12,441 bases of DNA, taken from contig CAJWGI010000013.1 of NCBI GenBank assembly GCA_913031335.1, positions 1-12,441 on the forward strand, in the 5' to 3' direction. Below the pieces are notes generated by a model. That model saw only the letters and a list, made by a program, of their open reading frames with translations. It searched no databases and was not told the DNA's origin. Numbering within the stretch: position 1 is the first letter of the stretch; the number at the start of each line of letters is the position of its first letter. The translations under genes and the position numbers were made by a program. Shown piece by piece: positions 1 through 7,861 of this stretch. This DNA comes from an uncultured Anaerolineales bacterium (GTDB lineage: Bacteria; Chloroflexota; Anaerolineae; Anaerolineales; UBA11657).

Positions 1-729
1 CACTATCTCCACGCCATGAGAAATCCCGTGCGCCCCGAGATAGCTGACCACAAAGCGGCCGGTGAGACCGTGTTCACTACGCACCGCATTCTCTCTTTCG
101 CCAGGAAGAAAGAAATCCACACGAACGCCGTTGGGAATAGTGACCACCTTCCGGGCAGGCAGCCCGCGTTCTACCAGCACACGCCGAAAAGATTCAGTCA
201 CTGTGACCACGCGCGCCGCCCGCCGATAGAGGAACATCTCCCAGTATTCCAGAAACTTTATCAGGAGCGGATTGGTGAGCACCCCCAAATCAACGAACAC
301 AGCCGGCCACAAGTCACGCACCTCGAAGATGAATGGAATGCGACGAAGGCGGCTGATGAGCAGCGCCGAGAAAACCGAAAAGAACGCCGGCGAGCTGACG
401 ATGAGCACATCCGCGCGGCCAGCACGCGGAAGGCCGAGCAGCACTGCGCTAAGCATAAAACTTAGGTGACTGAGCGTTTTCTTGGCAAAGCCCTGATTTG
501 GGGTCGCGTAAAGCCAGTTCCGCAGCACCATGATTCCGTCCATGTGTTCGCGCGCGAGCAAGCGACCGCGGTACTTGTCGGGAACGATGCCGGTGGGATG
601 ATTCGGCATCCCCGTCAGCACGGTGACGTTGTGCCCGGCCCGCACCCAGGCACGGGATAGCTCGGACACGCGGGCGGCCGGTGCAGCCGGTTCCGGAACG
701 AAATACTGGCAGAGATAGAGGATATTCAC
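1..729 (-). CDS. Family 4 glycosyltransferase, WbuB-like, N-terminal part (3' end beyond left edge)
   Basis: Reading leftwards from a GTG at 727-729 there is an open frame of 243 codons with no stop to base 1, so the gene is cut by the window and lacks its C-terminal, nucleotide-sugar-binding half. The N-terminus reads MNILYLCQYFVPEPAAPAAR, the classic opening of WbuB-type GT4 enzymes (hydrophobic strand, then PEP..APAAR). Further family marks are GHNVTVLTGMPNHPTG (about 32-47), FEVRDLWPA (135-143) and TIPNGV (near 200). The last residues, SYLGAHGISHG, begin the second Rossmann domain. Family members are about 400 residues long and transfer a sugar, often an N-acetylated deoxysugar, to a lipid-linked glycan on the cytoplasmic face of the membrane. 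The GTG start is chosen because the conserved N-terminus begins exactly there. I see no clear Shine-Dalgarno or promoter upstream. The donor and acceptor are unknown. Confidence 0.9.
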   Translation of the reverse strand, partial: MNILYLCQYFVPEPAAPAARVSELSRAWVRAGHNVTVLTGMPNHPTGIVPDKYRGRLLAREHMDGIMVLRNWLYATPNQGFAKKTLSHLSFMLSAVLLGLPRAGRADVLIVSSPAFFSVFSALLISRLRRIPFIFEVRDLWPAVFVDLGVLTNPLLIKFLEYWEMFLYRRAARVVTVTESFRRVLVERGLPARKVVTIPNGVRVDFFLPGERENAVRSEHGLTGRFVVSYLGAHGISHGVEIV

Positions 730-774
730 GGGAAGTTGGCTTTCGGCGCCCGGGCACGCGCAGCGCCGCGGAGA

Positions 775-803
775 TTGACAATCGCCCTTTGGCTCGGTAG
801 ACT
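775..803 (+). promoter_or_regulatory. Sigma70-type promoter of the 811-2814 gene, leaderless configuration
   Basis: A perfect -35 box TTGACA (775-780) is followed by exactly 17 bases and a -10 box TAGACT (798-803, four of six consensus positions). Transcription would be expected to start about seven bases further on, at or next to the ATG at 811. The seven bases between the -10 box and the ATG hold no Shine-Dalgarno sequence. The -35 box lies in the palindrome ATTGACAAT, but no matching -10 box was found for the opposite strand. Confidence 0.7.
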
Positions 804-810
804 GTCCTTC

Positions 811-2814
811 ATGCCAGCCCGCATGCGGCCTGTTGCACGGGGACGCTCCGCTCGTCTGAACTCTGCTCTTGCCCTTCTGCTCCTATCCCAGGCCGCACTC
901 GGAATGTTGCGCATCCAGATTGTACCACTCGGCTCCAATGTTGACGAAATCATTCACTTCGCCCACGCGAAGCTGGTGGCGGCCGCCTGTCTGCGCGATT
1001 CGGTCGGCTTATCCTGGTCGCTCCACCGGGACGACAGTGAGCGCGGCGAAGATGTCACCACCTGGATCGCATTTAGCGAGTACGATCTCCTCAAGATAGA
1101 CCCCGGCAGCCCGGAGAATGGTCCCTGCGATCTGTTGTTTGACCGACGCAGGTTATTGAATTCTGCTTATTACCTTTGGGCCGGCCTCCCGATGGCGGTG
1201 TTCAATAATCTCTCTGACCGTGCCACAATCAACATGGGCAGAGCCGCCACCCTGCTGCTCGGGCTGGCAACAACCGCAATGGCTTATAGCACAGCGCGCA
1301 GGTTGTTCCCGGGGCGCTCCGGGCTGCCAATTAGCGTCGCCAGCCTCATGGCACTCAACCAGCATCTCGGAGATGTCACCACCGGTATCAACAGCGACGC
1401 CGGCGCAGTATTTGCCGTCTCGTTGCTGTTCTGGACTCTGGCTGAAACAAGGGGTTTAAGAGTGACCGCCGGGCGCGGGTTGGCGATGCTGGCAGCGTTG
1501 CTGCTGTGTCTGTTCGTCAAGTCAACGGCGTGGATTGGGCTGCCGGTGGCCGCGCTGTGGCTTTGGGTCAATCTGCCGTCTGCGGGTCGCCGCTGGGCTC
1601 TTTTCGGCGTGGTCGTCGCCGGAATCTCCCTCGCAGGCATATTCCTGCCGGTGAGTTGGGATGTTCCCGCGCACTGGTTCGTGCGGGACGCCGGAGAAAC
1701 CGAGCAATGCCAGGGCGGCAGTTGTGTGCGTTTCAATCCTGCCAAAGTGCAACAGAAAGATGCTCCCGTCGGTGAAAGCGCACTGCTGGTGGCATCCGGC
1801 GAGTCGCCCTCAGGACTGGTACAACACCTCCCGGAATCCAGCCTCGCCAAGCTCCGCGGAAAGACCGTTACAGTGGGCGGCTGGATTCACGCGCCATCCG
1901 GCGGAGAAATTAAGTTCCCCAACTTCGCGACAAGTTCCGGTGGCTTCAGCGAAATCACTGTCGGTAACGGTGAATGGCAGTTCCGCGCGGTGGTTGTCCA
2001 AGTGCCATCGCAGGCGACCCATTTAGCCGTTACCCTTCCCGCGGCCCACGGGACCGGCGCGCCAACGCTGTACGACGGCCTAGTTCTGGTGAGCGGGGAA
2101 TACCCCACAGATGTACCTCCATCTTTTTCCTCCCCGGACGCCCAAACGGGCGAATGGGGCCGTGCCGGCGAATTCTCCAACCTGATGCGCAATGCGTCCG
2201 CGGAGACAATGTGGCCGCGGGTGGAGGTCAGACACCTTTTCGGGCTTTCCACCAATCGTCCCTTGTGGTCGTTGCTCTCGTGGCAGCGCACGTCAAGGGT
2301 CTGGTTGCGCGAGTTGCCGGGCTGGCTGTTCACGATGTACTGGTCGGGGTTCGGGGGCACGCAGCCGGGGCTGAGCCGCTGGCAACTCTGGCCCTTCCTC
2401 GGCATGACCTTGCTGGCCGGATTCGGGATGCTGCGCGGGCTTTTCCTGCTGCGCCTTCCCTGGCGGCCGAAGGTGCGCTTCAGCGCAGAGGCGCTGCGCA
2501 CAGCGTGGCTGCTGGTCGCCAGCGCAGGCATGATATGGTTGATGGTGATTCTGCGCGCCGATATCTACCCGCACCGCGCACTGATGTTCACCTTTGCCGG
2601 CACCCGCTACGGGCTGCCAGCCATGCTGCCCGGAAGCATTCTGTTCACGTTGGGTTGGATGCAGCTACTGCCTACGCGCCTTCATCGCGCCACAGTCGCC
2701 GGGCTGGCGCTGCTGCTGTTTCTGGTGAGCGTTCACATCCTGATTAGAGTGCAGATTCGGTTTTATGAATGCCCGCTGAGTCCGGCAACATTATGCCTGA
2801 GCACCATCTGGTGA
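811..2814 (+). CDS. GT-C-like (DUF2142-like) polytopic membrane protein with large extracytoplasmic insert
   Basis: A 667-residue membrane protein. Residues about 17-34 form the first helix. A loop motif NVDEIIHFAH follows (D45, E46, H49), resembling the DE..HF motif of DUF2142 proteins and the acidic first-loop motif of GT-C glycosyltransferases. Several helices follow (about 145-300). Residues about 287-433 form a non-membrane block rich in beta-strand patterns (GKTVTVGGWIHA, VPSQATHLAVTL, LYDGLVLVSGEYP), reminiscent of carbohydrate-binding jelly-roll domains and probably facing outside. Further helices end the protein. GT-C enzymes use polyprenyl-linked sugars, so a role in glycan transfer or polymerisation is plausible; the exact reaction is unknown. 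The frame is open back to a TTG at 736, but ATG 811 is preferred: it sits at the predicted transcription start, and the longer version would contain the promoter. ATG 826 is a lesser alternative. The 3' end overlaps the convergent amidotransferase gene. Confidence 0.8.
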   Translation: MPARMRPVARGRSARLNSALALLLLSQAALGMLRIQIVPLGSNVDEIIHFAHAKLVAAACLRDSVGLSWSLHRDDSERGEDVTTWIAFSEYDLLKIDPGSPENGPCDLLFDRRRLLNSAYYLWAGLPMAVFNNLSDRATINMGRAATLLLGLATTAMAYSTARRLFPGRSGLPISVASLMALNQHLGDVTTGINSDAGAVFAVSLLFWTLAETRGLRVTAGRGLAMLAALLLCLFVKSTAWIGLPVAALWLWVNLPSAGRRWALFGVVVAGISLAGIFLPVSWDVPAHWFVRDAGETEQCQGGSCVRFNPAKVQQKDAPVGESALLVASGESPSGLVQHLPESSLAKLRGKTVTVGGWIHAPSGGEIKFPNFATSSGGFSEITVGNGEWQFRAVVVQVPSQATHLAVTLPAAHGTGAPTLYDGLVLVSGEYPTDVPPSFSSPDAQTGEWGRAGEFSNLMRNASAETMWPRVEVRHLFGLSTNRPLWSLLSWQRTSRVWLRELPGWLFTMYWSGFGGTQPGLSRWQLWPFLGMTLLAGFGMLRGLFLLRLPWRPKVRFSAEALRTAWLLVASAGMIWLMVILRADIYPHRALMFTFAGTRYGLPAMLPGSILFTLGWMQLLPTRLHRATVAGLALLLFLVSVHILIRVQIRFYECPLSPATLCLSTIW

Positions 2815-4725
2815 GATGAGGCCTTCGGCCGGCACACCCTCAATCCACAATTCGTGCCAGAGCACGAAGTTGAGCAAATACCACACCAGCTCATCCTGAG
2901 AATGCACAAGTTTCGCCACTACCGGCCAGCGCAGATATTCAGTGCGCGCACAGAAAGCCTGCAACTTGCGCTCGGCAAGCGGGCCGAGAGCCTCGGCGAG
3001 CCACTGCCGCACCGGCACGCGAAAACCTTGCTTCCGCCGGTCGATTATTTCGGCGGGTATGAGCCCACGCACCGCCTGCTTGAGAAGCTGCTTCGGGCGC
3101 ATGTGGGGTAGTTTTTGCCGCTGCGGAATCCCCATCACCAGCTCGACAAACTCATGGTCCAGAAACGGAACACGCGCCTCCACCGAGGTGGCCATGGACA
3201 TCTTGTCCACGCGCATGAGCAGTAGTTCAGGCAGCCGCATGTGGAGGTCTAAGTAGCTCATCCACGAGAGATGATCAGGCCGCGGGCAGCGCTCGTCGAA
3301 GCGCCGCCGCTGCTGCTGCACGGGCTGGTGAGAGCTCAACCCGCGCACGCCCCGCAGAAAGGAATCTGTCAGCAACATGCGCTTGCTGCCCTCGCCAAAG
3401 GCTATAGCACCGCCCCAGAACAGTTCCTCGCCCGCGGCTCCACGGCGGAGGTATTCCCGGCGCAAGTCATCCAGCAGCGGCGTCGCGGCTGCCAGCGTTA
3501 GCCGCCGCGCCCAGCCGGGCAGCGCCGCGAAAGCAGGCCACGCGCCCCGGCGCAGGCGCAACGCGGTCAGCCAGTGCCGGTATCCGCCGAAGAGCTCATC
3601 CGCGCCCTCCCCTACTTGCACCACTGTGGTGCCGTTTTCTTTCGCCAGTTTGCAGACATAATGCACCGGCACGCAAACCGGATCGGCTATAGGTTCATCC
3701 TGATGATAAATCAGGTCGGGCAGGAAATTGGTCAGGTCCTCACGACCGATGAGAATCTCATGATGGTCAGCGCCAAAGCGGTCGGCCACTTTGCGGGCAT
3801 AATGCAGCTCGTTGAACTCTTCCACCGCAGCGCCCTTGTATCCGATCGAATAGGTCTGCACCGGCCGATCCATCTGCGTGGCCATCAGCGCCACGTTAAT
3901 ACTGGAATCGATGCCGCCTGAGAGCAACACCCCAAAGGGCACATCGGAGACCATGCGCAACCGGACACTCTCGCGCAGCCCGGCCTGAACGCGCTCCGCC
4001 TGCTCGGCAGCGCCGGGATTCTCGTCCGGCTGCGCAGAAGTGAACACGTCCCAGTATTCTTCCACCCTGATTTCACCCTCCGCGTTCACCACCGCGCGAT
4101 GACCCGGCGGCAATTTCAGGATGCCTTTGAAGAGAGTTTGCGGCGCGGGCGCGGTCAGGAATGTAAGGAAATGATAGAAGGCCTCGTCGTCCACGGCCCG
4201 CGCCAGCCGGGGGTGGGCCAGCAGGCACTTTATCTCCGAGGCAAAAAGAAACGCGTCCGGCGCGAATGCATAATAGAGCGGCTTCACACCCAATCGGTCG
4301 CGCGCCAGAAACAGGCGTCGTTGGCGCTCGTCCCAGATGGCGAGGGCGAACACGCCGCGCATGCGCTGCACGCATTCCACGCCATACTGCTCATAAAGAT
4401 GGACGACCACTTCGGTATCAGAGTGCGACCGGAAACTGTGTCCGCGCGCCTGCAGCTCGGCGCGGAGTTCGGCAAAATTGTAGGTCTCGCCATTGTAGGC
4501 AATCCAAATTGTGCCGTCCTCATTGCCGAGTGGTTGCCGCCCGGCCGCCGAAAGGTCGATGATGGCGAGTCGTCGGTTTGCCAGGCCGACCCGACCATCG
4601 CGTGATATGTAGCTGCCCGCATCGTCCGGGCCACGATGACGAATCAAATCGCTCATGCGCTCGAGTAGCTCGCCGGAGACCGGCTGCCCGCCCGGCAATT
4701 GCAGCAGCCCGCAGATTCCACACAT
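2791..4725 (-). CDS. asnB: Asparagine synthase-type glutamine amidotransferase (glutamine-hydrolysing)
   Basis: A 644-residue two-domain enzyme that takes ammonia from glutamine and uses ATP to convert a carboxylate to an amide. The class II glutaminase domain starts with the obligatory catalytic Cys2 (MCGICG), which fixes the ATG start. It continues with RHRGPDD (29-35), RRLAIIDLS (51-59), YNGETYN (77-83, usually YNGEIYN) and SDTE (102-105). The synthetase domain has the ATP-binding loop LLSGGIDSS (267-275), DEPIADP (343-349) and GEGADELFGGY (372-382). A C-terminal PFLDHEFVELV and KQGFRVPVRQWL complete the family pattern. Length is normal or slightly long for AsnB. The gene lies three bases after the glycosyltransferase stop in a leftward operon. 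In glycan clusters such paralogues may amidate a sugar carboxylate or another acid, rather than aspartate; this is inference. The symbol reflects the family and not a proven asparagine-making role. Confidence 0.93.
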   Translation of the reverse strand: MCGICGLLQLPGGQPVSGELLERMSDLIRHRGPDDAGSYISRDGRVGLANRRLAIIDLSAAGRQPLGNEDGTIWIAYNGETYNFAELRAELQARGHSFRSHSDTEVVVHLYEQYGVECVQRMRGVFALAIWDERQRRLFLARDRLGVKPLYYAFAPDAFLFASEIKCLLAHPRLARAVDDEAFYHFLTFLTAPAPQTLFKGILKLPPGHRAVVNAEGEIRVEEYWDVFTSAQPDENPGAAEQAERVQAGLRESVRLRMVSDVPFGVLLSGGIDSSINVALMATQMDRPVQTYSIGYKGAAVEEFNELHYARKVADRFGADHHEILIGREDLTNFLPDLIYHQDEPIADPVCVPVHYVCKLAKENGTTVVQVGEGADELFGGYRHWLTALRLRRGAWPAFAALPGWARRLTLAAATPLLDDLRREYLRRGAAGEELFWGGAIAFGEGSKRMLLTDSFLRGVRGLSSHQPVQQQRRRFDERCPRPDHLSWMSYLDLHMRLPELLLMRVDKMSMATSVEARVPFLDHEFVELVMGIPQRQKLPHMRPKQLLKQAVRGLIPAEIIDRRKQGFRVPVRQWLAEALGPLAERKLQAFCARTEYLRWPVVAKLVHSQDELVWYLLNFVLWHELWIEGVPAEGLISPDGAQA

Positions 4726-4728
4726 GTT

Positions 4729-5907
4729 TCAGCGCCCCGCCGCGCAGGTTTTATAGACCTTCAACCAGTTCTCCGCAATGCTGTCCCAACCGAAATGGTC
4801 GAGTACATATTGGCGTCCATAACCGGCCCGGCGATGCACGTCCCGAGGGCGGCCGAGAATGCGGATGATTTCGTTTTTCAGGCCACCGACGTCACCGTAG
4901 GTCACAATCGAGCCGAGATCGTTCTGGCGCACGAAATCGGCTAACCCACAGCGGTCAGTGGCGATAATGGGCGTCCCGCAGGCGAGCGACTCCAGCAGGG
5001 TGATGGCGAACATTTCATATGCGGAGGGCAGCACATACACGCTGGCTGCCTGATAGGCCTGCAGCTTGTCGTCCCCATCCAGATAGCCGGTGAAGCGCAC
5101 CTGACCCTCTATTCCCAGTACCTGCACCTGGCGCTTGACTTCCGGCAGGTAACCATCGTCCGGGCCAACAATGACCAGCACTGTCTGCGGTGATGCCCGG
5201 CACAGCAGCTCGAAACTCGAAACCAGAAAATCAACTCCTTTGATTTTGTTCACGCGCGCCAAAAAAAGCACGATGGGCACGCCCTCCGGGATGTCAAAGC
5301 GCGCACGGAAACCGTCGGCTGGCGGAAGCGACCGATATTGCTCCAGATCCACACCGTTAGGCAAAATGGCGACTCGCTCCGGCTCCACGCCCAGCTCGAT
5401 GAACTGTTCCCGTTCCATCTCGTTGAGCGCGTGCAAGCGCGCCGCGTTGCGCAGAATACGCTGTCCAACGGACTGATCGTACAGAATCTTGAGCGCGTGT
5501 CGCCCCATGATGCGCGGCAGACCGCCCTGCGCGGTGAGCACGAAAGGCACGTCCAACTTTTCCATCCGCGGCAGCGCGACCGCATTCTGATAAGAACGAA
5601 ACTCGTGCAGATGGGCAACATCCGCCCGGCGCAGGGCTGCGTGCAGCCGACGACCAAAACCGAGCGGAAAGAAGGCCCGTTTCCAAGCGAGATGGTTGCT
5701 CAGGTTTCGCACGCGATGGATTTCCACACCGTCCACCACCTCAAACGACAGCAGCGCGCGCGAATGGGCGTCCAGCGCATCGGTGGTGTAGACCACCACC
5801 TGCTGCTGCTTGCGCACCAGTGCGCGCGCCAATTCCCAGGCCGCGCGGCAGGTGCCGCCGTACGCCCAGGCGGGGTAGAAATAGGGGATGATGTGCAGGA
5901 TGCGCAT
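4729..5907 (-). CDS. Family 4 glycosyltransferase
   Basis: A 392-residue, complete GT-B fold retaining glycosyltransferase. The N-terminus MRILHIIPYFYPAWAYGG with G17/G18 is the acceptor-side Rossmann start and glycine loop of GT4 enzymes. The donor domain begins around IVLFLARVNKIKGVDFL (212-228). The E-x7-E motif is present at E298 and E306 (YEMFAITLLESLACGTP), where the glutamates bind the nucleotide-sugar donor. NGVD (184-187) is also typical. It should act at the cytoplasmic membrane face, adding a sugar to a lipid-linked intermediate; donor and linkage cannot be told. It is the middle gene of the leftward operon, 17 bases after the membrane protein gene and three bases before asnB. The ATG at 5907 is the natural start, but the 17-base gap contains no recognisable Shine-Dalgarno sequence. 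Confidence 0.92.
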   Translation of the reverse strand: MRILHIIPYFYPAWAYGGTCRAAWELARALVRKQQQVVVYTTDALDAHSRALLSFEVVDGVEIHRVRNLSNHLAWKRAFFPLGFGRRLHAALRRADVAHLHEFRSYQNAVALPRMEKLDVPFVLTAQGGLPRIMGRHALKILYDQSVGQRILRNAARLHALNEMEREQFIELGVEPERVAILPNGVDLEQYRSLPPADGFRARFDIPEGVPIVLFLARVNKIKGVDFLVSSFELLCRASPQTVLVIVGPDDGYLPEVKRQVQVLGIEGQVRFTGYLDGDDKLQAYQAASVYVLPSAYEMFAITLLESLACGTPIIATDRCGLADFVRQNDLGSIVTYGDVGGLKNEIIRILGRPRDVHRRAGYGRQYVLDHFGWDSIAENWLKVYKTCAAGR

Positions 5908-5924
5908 AGGATTACGCGGAAAGT

Positions 5925-7796
5925 TTACTCCGACCCGAAACTTGAATCCTTCAGTTGCCAGATCTGCGCACCGTCAAAATCAGCCACCAGCACCAAATAC
6001 TCTGCATCACTGAAGCGGGAGAGCTGCAGCAGCCGCTCCGGTTCGCGCCAGCGGAACTGCGTGGGGCGCACCTCGGGCCGGTTGAGCCACTGCGGCACCA
6101 CCACATAGTCTATCCCGTGCTCGTGCATCAATGCATGAGCACCCTCTGAAGCGGGGTCGAGGAATGCAGGAGCCATGGTCTGCTGGCGCTGCCGCAGCCC
6201 GCCCGCGCCGATATAGAAAAGCTGGTCGCGGACATAAACTGCCCCCCGCTCCGCAATCACCGGCGCCCATTGACCCTCATAGCGGCCGGGGTAGTTTAGC
6301 ACCTTTGCGCTCGTGGGCGAATTGGCGCGCAACCAGCGATAGGCATCCACATCCGCGGGCGAAGCCACCGCGCCGGTAATGGGCGGCGCCACCGATTTGC
6401 TCCACGCTACAATCGGTCGGGCAAAGGCCACACCGAAAAAGCAGCCGGCCAGCCCCAGCGCAAGCCCGCCGGTAAGCCATGCCTGCCAGCGCACACGCGC
6501 GTCCATCCACTCGCCGAGCGGCCGCAGACCGCAAGCCGCCAGCAAAGAGAGGGGGACAATGGTAGCATGCCAGGCAACCCCGAGCGGGTACATGATCTGG
6601 AGTGGATCGAGCGCGCTGCGCCGTGAGAGCGCATCGAGGTTTCCCAGGCTGGAGATTTCCACAATCGGCAGCAGCCAGGTGAGCGACCAGACGTCCAACC
6701 AGTGCCGCCGACGCGCAGCCCACCACACTCCGAACAGAGCCGCCAGCGGCACCCATCCGCCGTTGATGGAAAACAGCCAGAAAATGTGCTGCATCTGCGG
6801 GAACTGGCGCTCATGCACATCAATTTGCCCCAACAGCGGAAACGTGTGTAGCAGCCATGGGAGGCTGAACAACACGCCGAGAGCGGGTATTGTCACTGTC
6901 AGCCGCAGGTACAGCGAGAGGCTCAGCCGAGGGCGCACGAAAAAAGCGCTCACGTAGAAAAGGATGTACACCAGCAGCAGGTGCAGGAGGCTGTCCGGAT
7001 GGCCTAGCAGCACCGCGGACAGGCACATTCCGGCTAGCAGAGAATCTCTGCGCGCACCGTTTGTTAACGCTTTCCCAAGTGTCCATAGGAAAGTCGTCGT
7101 CAGCCACAGACCGAGCAGATTCGTATAAGCCGAATCCATCAAGGTGGTGAAGAGCGCCCCCCCGCCCGCCGCCGCTACCATCGCCCACCATCCGGTGGCG
7201 CGACCGCCCAACCGCCGGCCCAGCGCGCCGATGCCGGCAATAACGCCAAGGCTCAATAGGTGTGAAAAACCGAGCATCACCGTGTGGATGCCCGTGCCGG
7301 TCATATCAGCCAGCTGTGCGCCAAAAAGAAAATAAGCGGGGGAGTAATACCAGCCCACCTGCGAGAAAAACGGGGCAAGCGTGCTAATCGAGCCGCTCGC
7401 GCGCGCTGTGGCGATGAGAAGGCCGAAGCCCTGCGCATCGGTGTCGAACGGCACCGGAATAAGAAAGGCGGGCGCAAGATACACCACTGCGATGAGCACC
7501 AGCAGCAGCCATTGCCAACGCTTCAACCGTGGCCACCAGCGGGCGGGGAGAGCGGAGCCGCCAGCGCGCAGTGCCAGCAGCAGGCCCGCATCCAGCGCCA
7601 GCGTCAACCCCATCTGCAGGGTAAATGAATAACCGGCCACGCTGGCCGCCGCCGAGAAAATCACCACCAGCGCGGCCACACCCAGCCCAAGGGACGGAAT
7701 CAGCCCGAAACCGCGTGCGCGCAGGTTAAGATGAATGAGCACACCCGGTAACCCGAAGAGCGCGCAGGCCGTCAGCATCACCGCCAGCACCAACAT
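5925..7796 (-). CDS. GT-C-like polytopic membrane protein, first gene of glycan operon
   Basis: A 623-residue membrane protein from ATG 7796 with roughly a dozen hydrophobic segments and a soluble C-terminal tail. The first helices (about 1-110) are followed by an external loop PVPFDTDAQGF with a DxD motif (D118, D120) and GWYYSPAYFLFGAQLA (about 148-163), an arrangement typical of GT-C glycosyltransferases. After the last helix the roughly 150-residue tail (from DVDAYRWLRANSP) looks like the periplasmic domain of uncharacterised membrane glycosyltransferase-like families such as DUF6541 or DUF2079; the exact family is uncertain. It may transfer a sugar from a polyprenyl-phosphate carrier on the outer membrane face. 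The frame stays open to a TTG at 7832, but that codon lies in the -35 box, so ATG 7796, a few bases after the predicted transcription start, is preferred. It leads the operon with the glycosyltransferase and asnB downstream. Confidence 0.8.
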   Translation of the reverse strand: MLVLAVMLTACALFGLPGVLIHLNLRARGFGLIPSLGLGVAALVVIFSAAASVAGYSFTLQMGLTLALDAGLLLALRAGGSALPARWWPRLKRWQWLLLVLIAVVYLAPAFLIPVPFDTDAQGFGLLIATARASGSISTLAPFFSQVGWYYSPAYFLFGAQLADMTGTGIHTVMLGFSHLLSLGVIAGIGALGRRLGGRATGWWAMVAAAGGGALFTTLMDSAYTNLLGLWLTTTFLWTLGKALTNGARRDSLLAGMCLSAVLLGHPDSLLHLLLVYILFYVSAFFVRPRLSLSLYLRLTVTIPALGVLFSLPWLLHTFPLLGQIDVHERQFPQMQHIFWLFSINGGWVPLAALFGVWWAARRRHWLDVWSLTWLLPIVEISSLGNLDALSRRSALDPLQIMYPLGVAWHATIVPLSLLAACGLRPLGEWMDARVRWQAWLTGGLALGLAGCFFGVAFARPIVAWSKSVAPPITGAVASPADVDAYRWLRANSPTSAKVLNYPGRYEGQWAPVIAERGAVYVRDQLFYIGAGGLRQRQQTMAPAFLDPASEGAHALMHEHGIDYVVVPQWLNRPEVRPTQFRWREPERLLQLSRFSDAEYLVLVADFDGAQIWQLKDSSFGSE

Positions 7797-7805
7797 GACC
7801 GTGCG

Positions 7806-7832
7806 ATTATAGCACTCTGGCCGGTTTGACAA
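7806..7832 (-). promoter_or_regulatory. Extended -10 promoter of the leftward glycan operon
   Basis: On the minus strand a perfect TATAAT (7811-7806) is preceded by TGC, giving the extended -10 form TGnTATAAT. A -35-like TTGTCA (7832-7827) lies 15 bases upstream, a short spacing that the extended -10 could compensate. Transcription would start near 7799, leaving only about two or three bases before the ATG at 7796, with no room for a Shine-Dalgarno sequence. The -35-like box overlaps the -35 box of the divergent promoter. Confidence 0.75.
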
Positions 7833-7854
7833 CCCCGGCGCTTGTCGCTACGAT
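7826..7854 (+). promoter_or_regulatory. Sigma70-type promoter of the dipeptidase operon, leaderless configuration
   Basis: TTGACA (7826-7831, perfect) and TACGAT (7849-7854, four of six) are separated by exactly 17 bases. The expected transcription start about seven bases on coincides with the GTG at 7862, so the mRNA would be leaderless. The intervening bases (tgccgcc) hold no ribosome binding site. The -35 box overlaps the opposite-facing TTGTCA of the glycan operon promoter. Confidence 0.72.
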
Positions 7855-7861
7855 TGCCGCC

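Noticed and set aside
736..810. TTG start extending the large membrane protein by 25 residues
   Set aside because: The extension would contain the TTGACA-17-TAGACT promoter and adds an arginine-rich, non-conserved-looking peptide.
1284..2747. Long frames of 188, 214 and 257 codons on both strands inside the 811-2814 gene
   Set aside because: They are out-of-frame shadows in GC-rich coding DNA, with arginine-, proline- and serine-rich peptides lacking domain features.
5338..6108. 256-codon frame on the + strand across two leftward genes
   Set aside because: It spans the junction of two well-supported opposite-strand genes and has no recognisable protein features.
7826..7861. TTG start extending the dipeptidase by 12 residues
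   Set aside because: The TTG is the -35 box of the promoter, and the extension lies upstream of the predicted transcription start.
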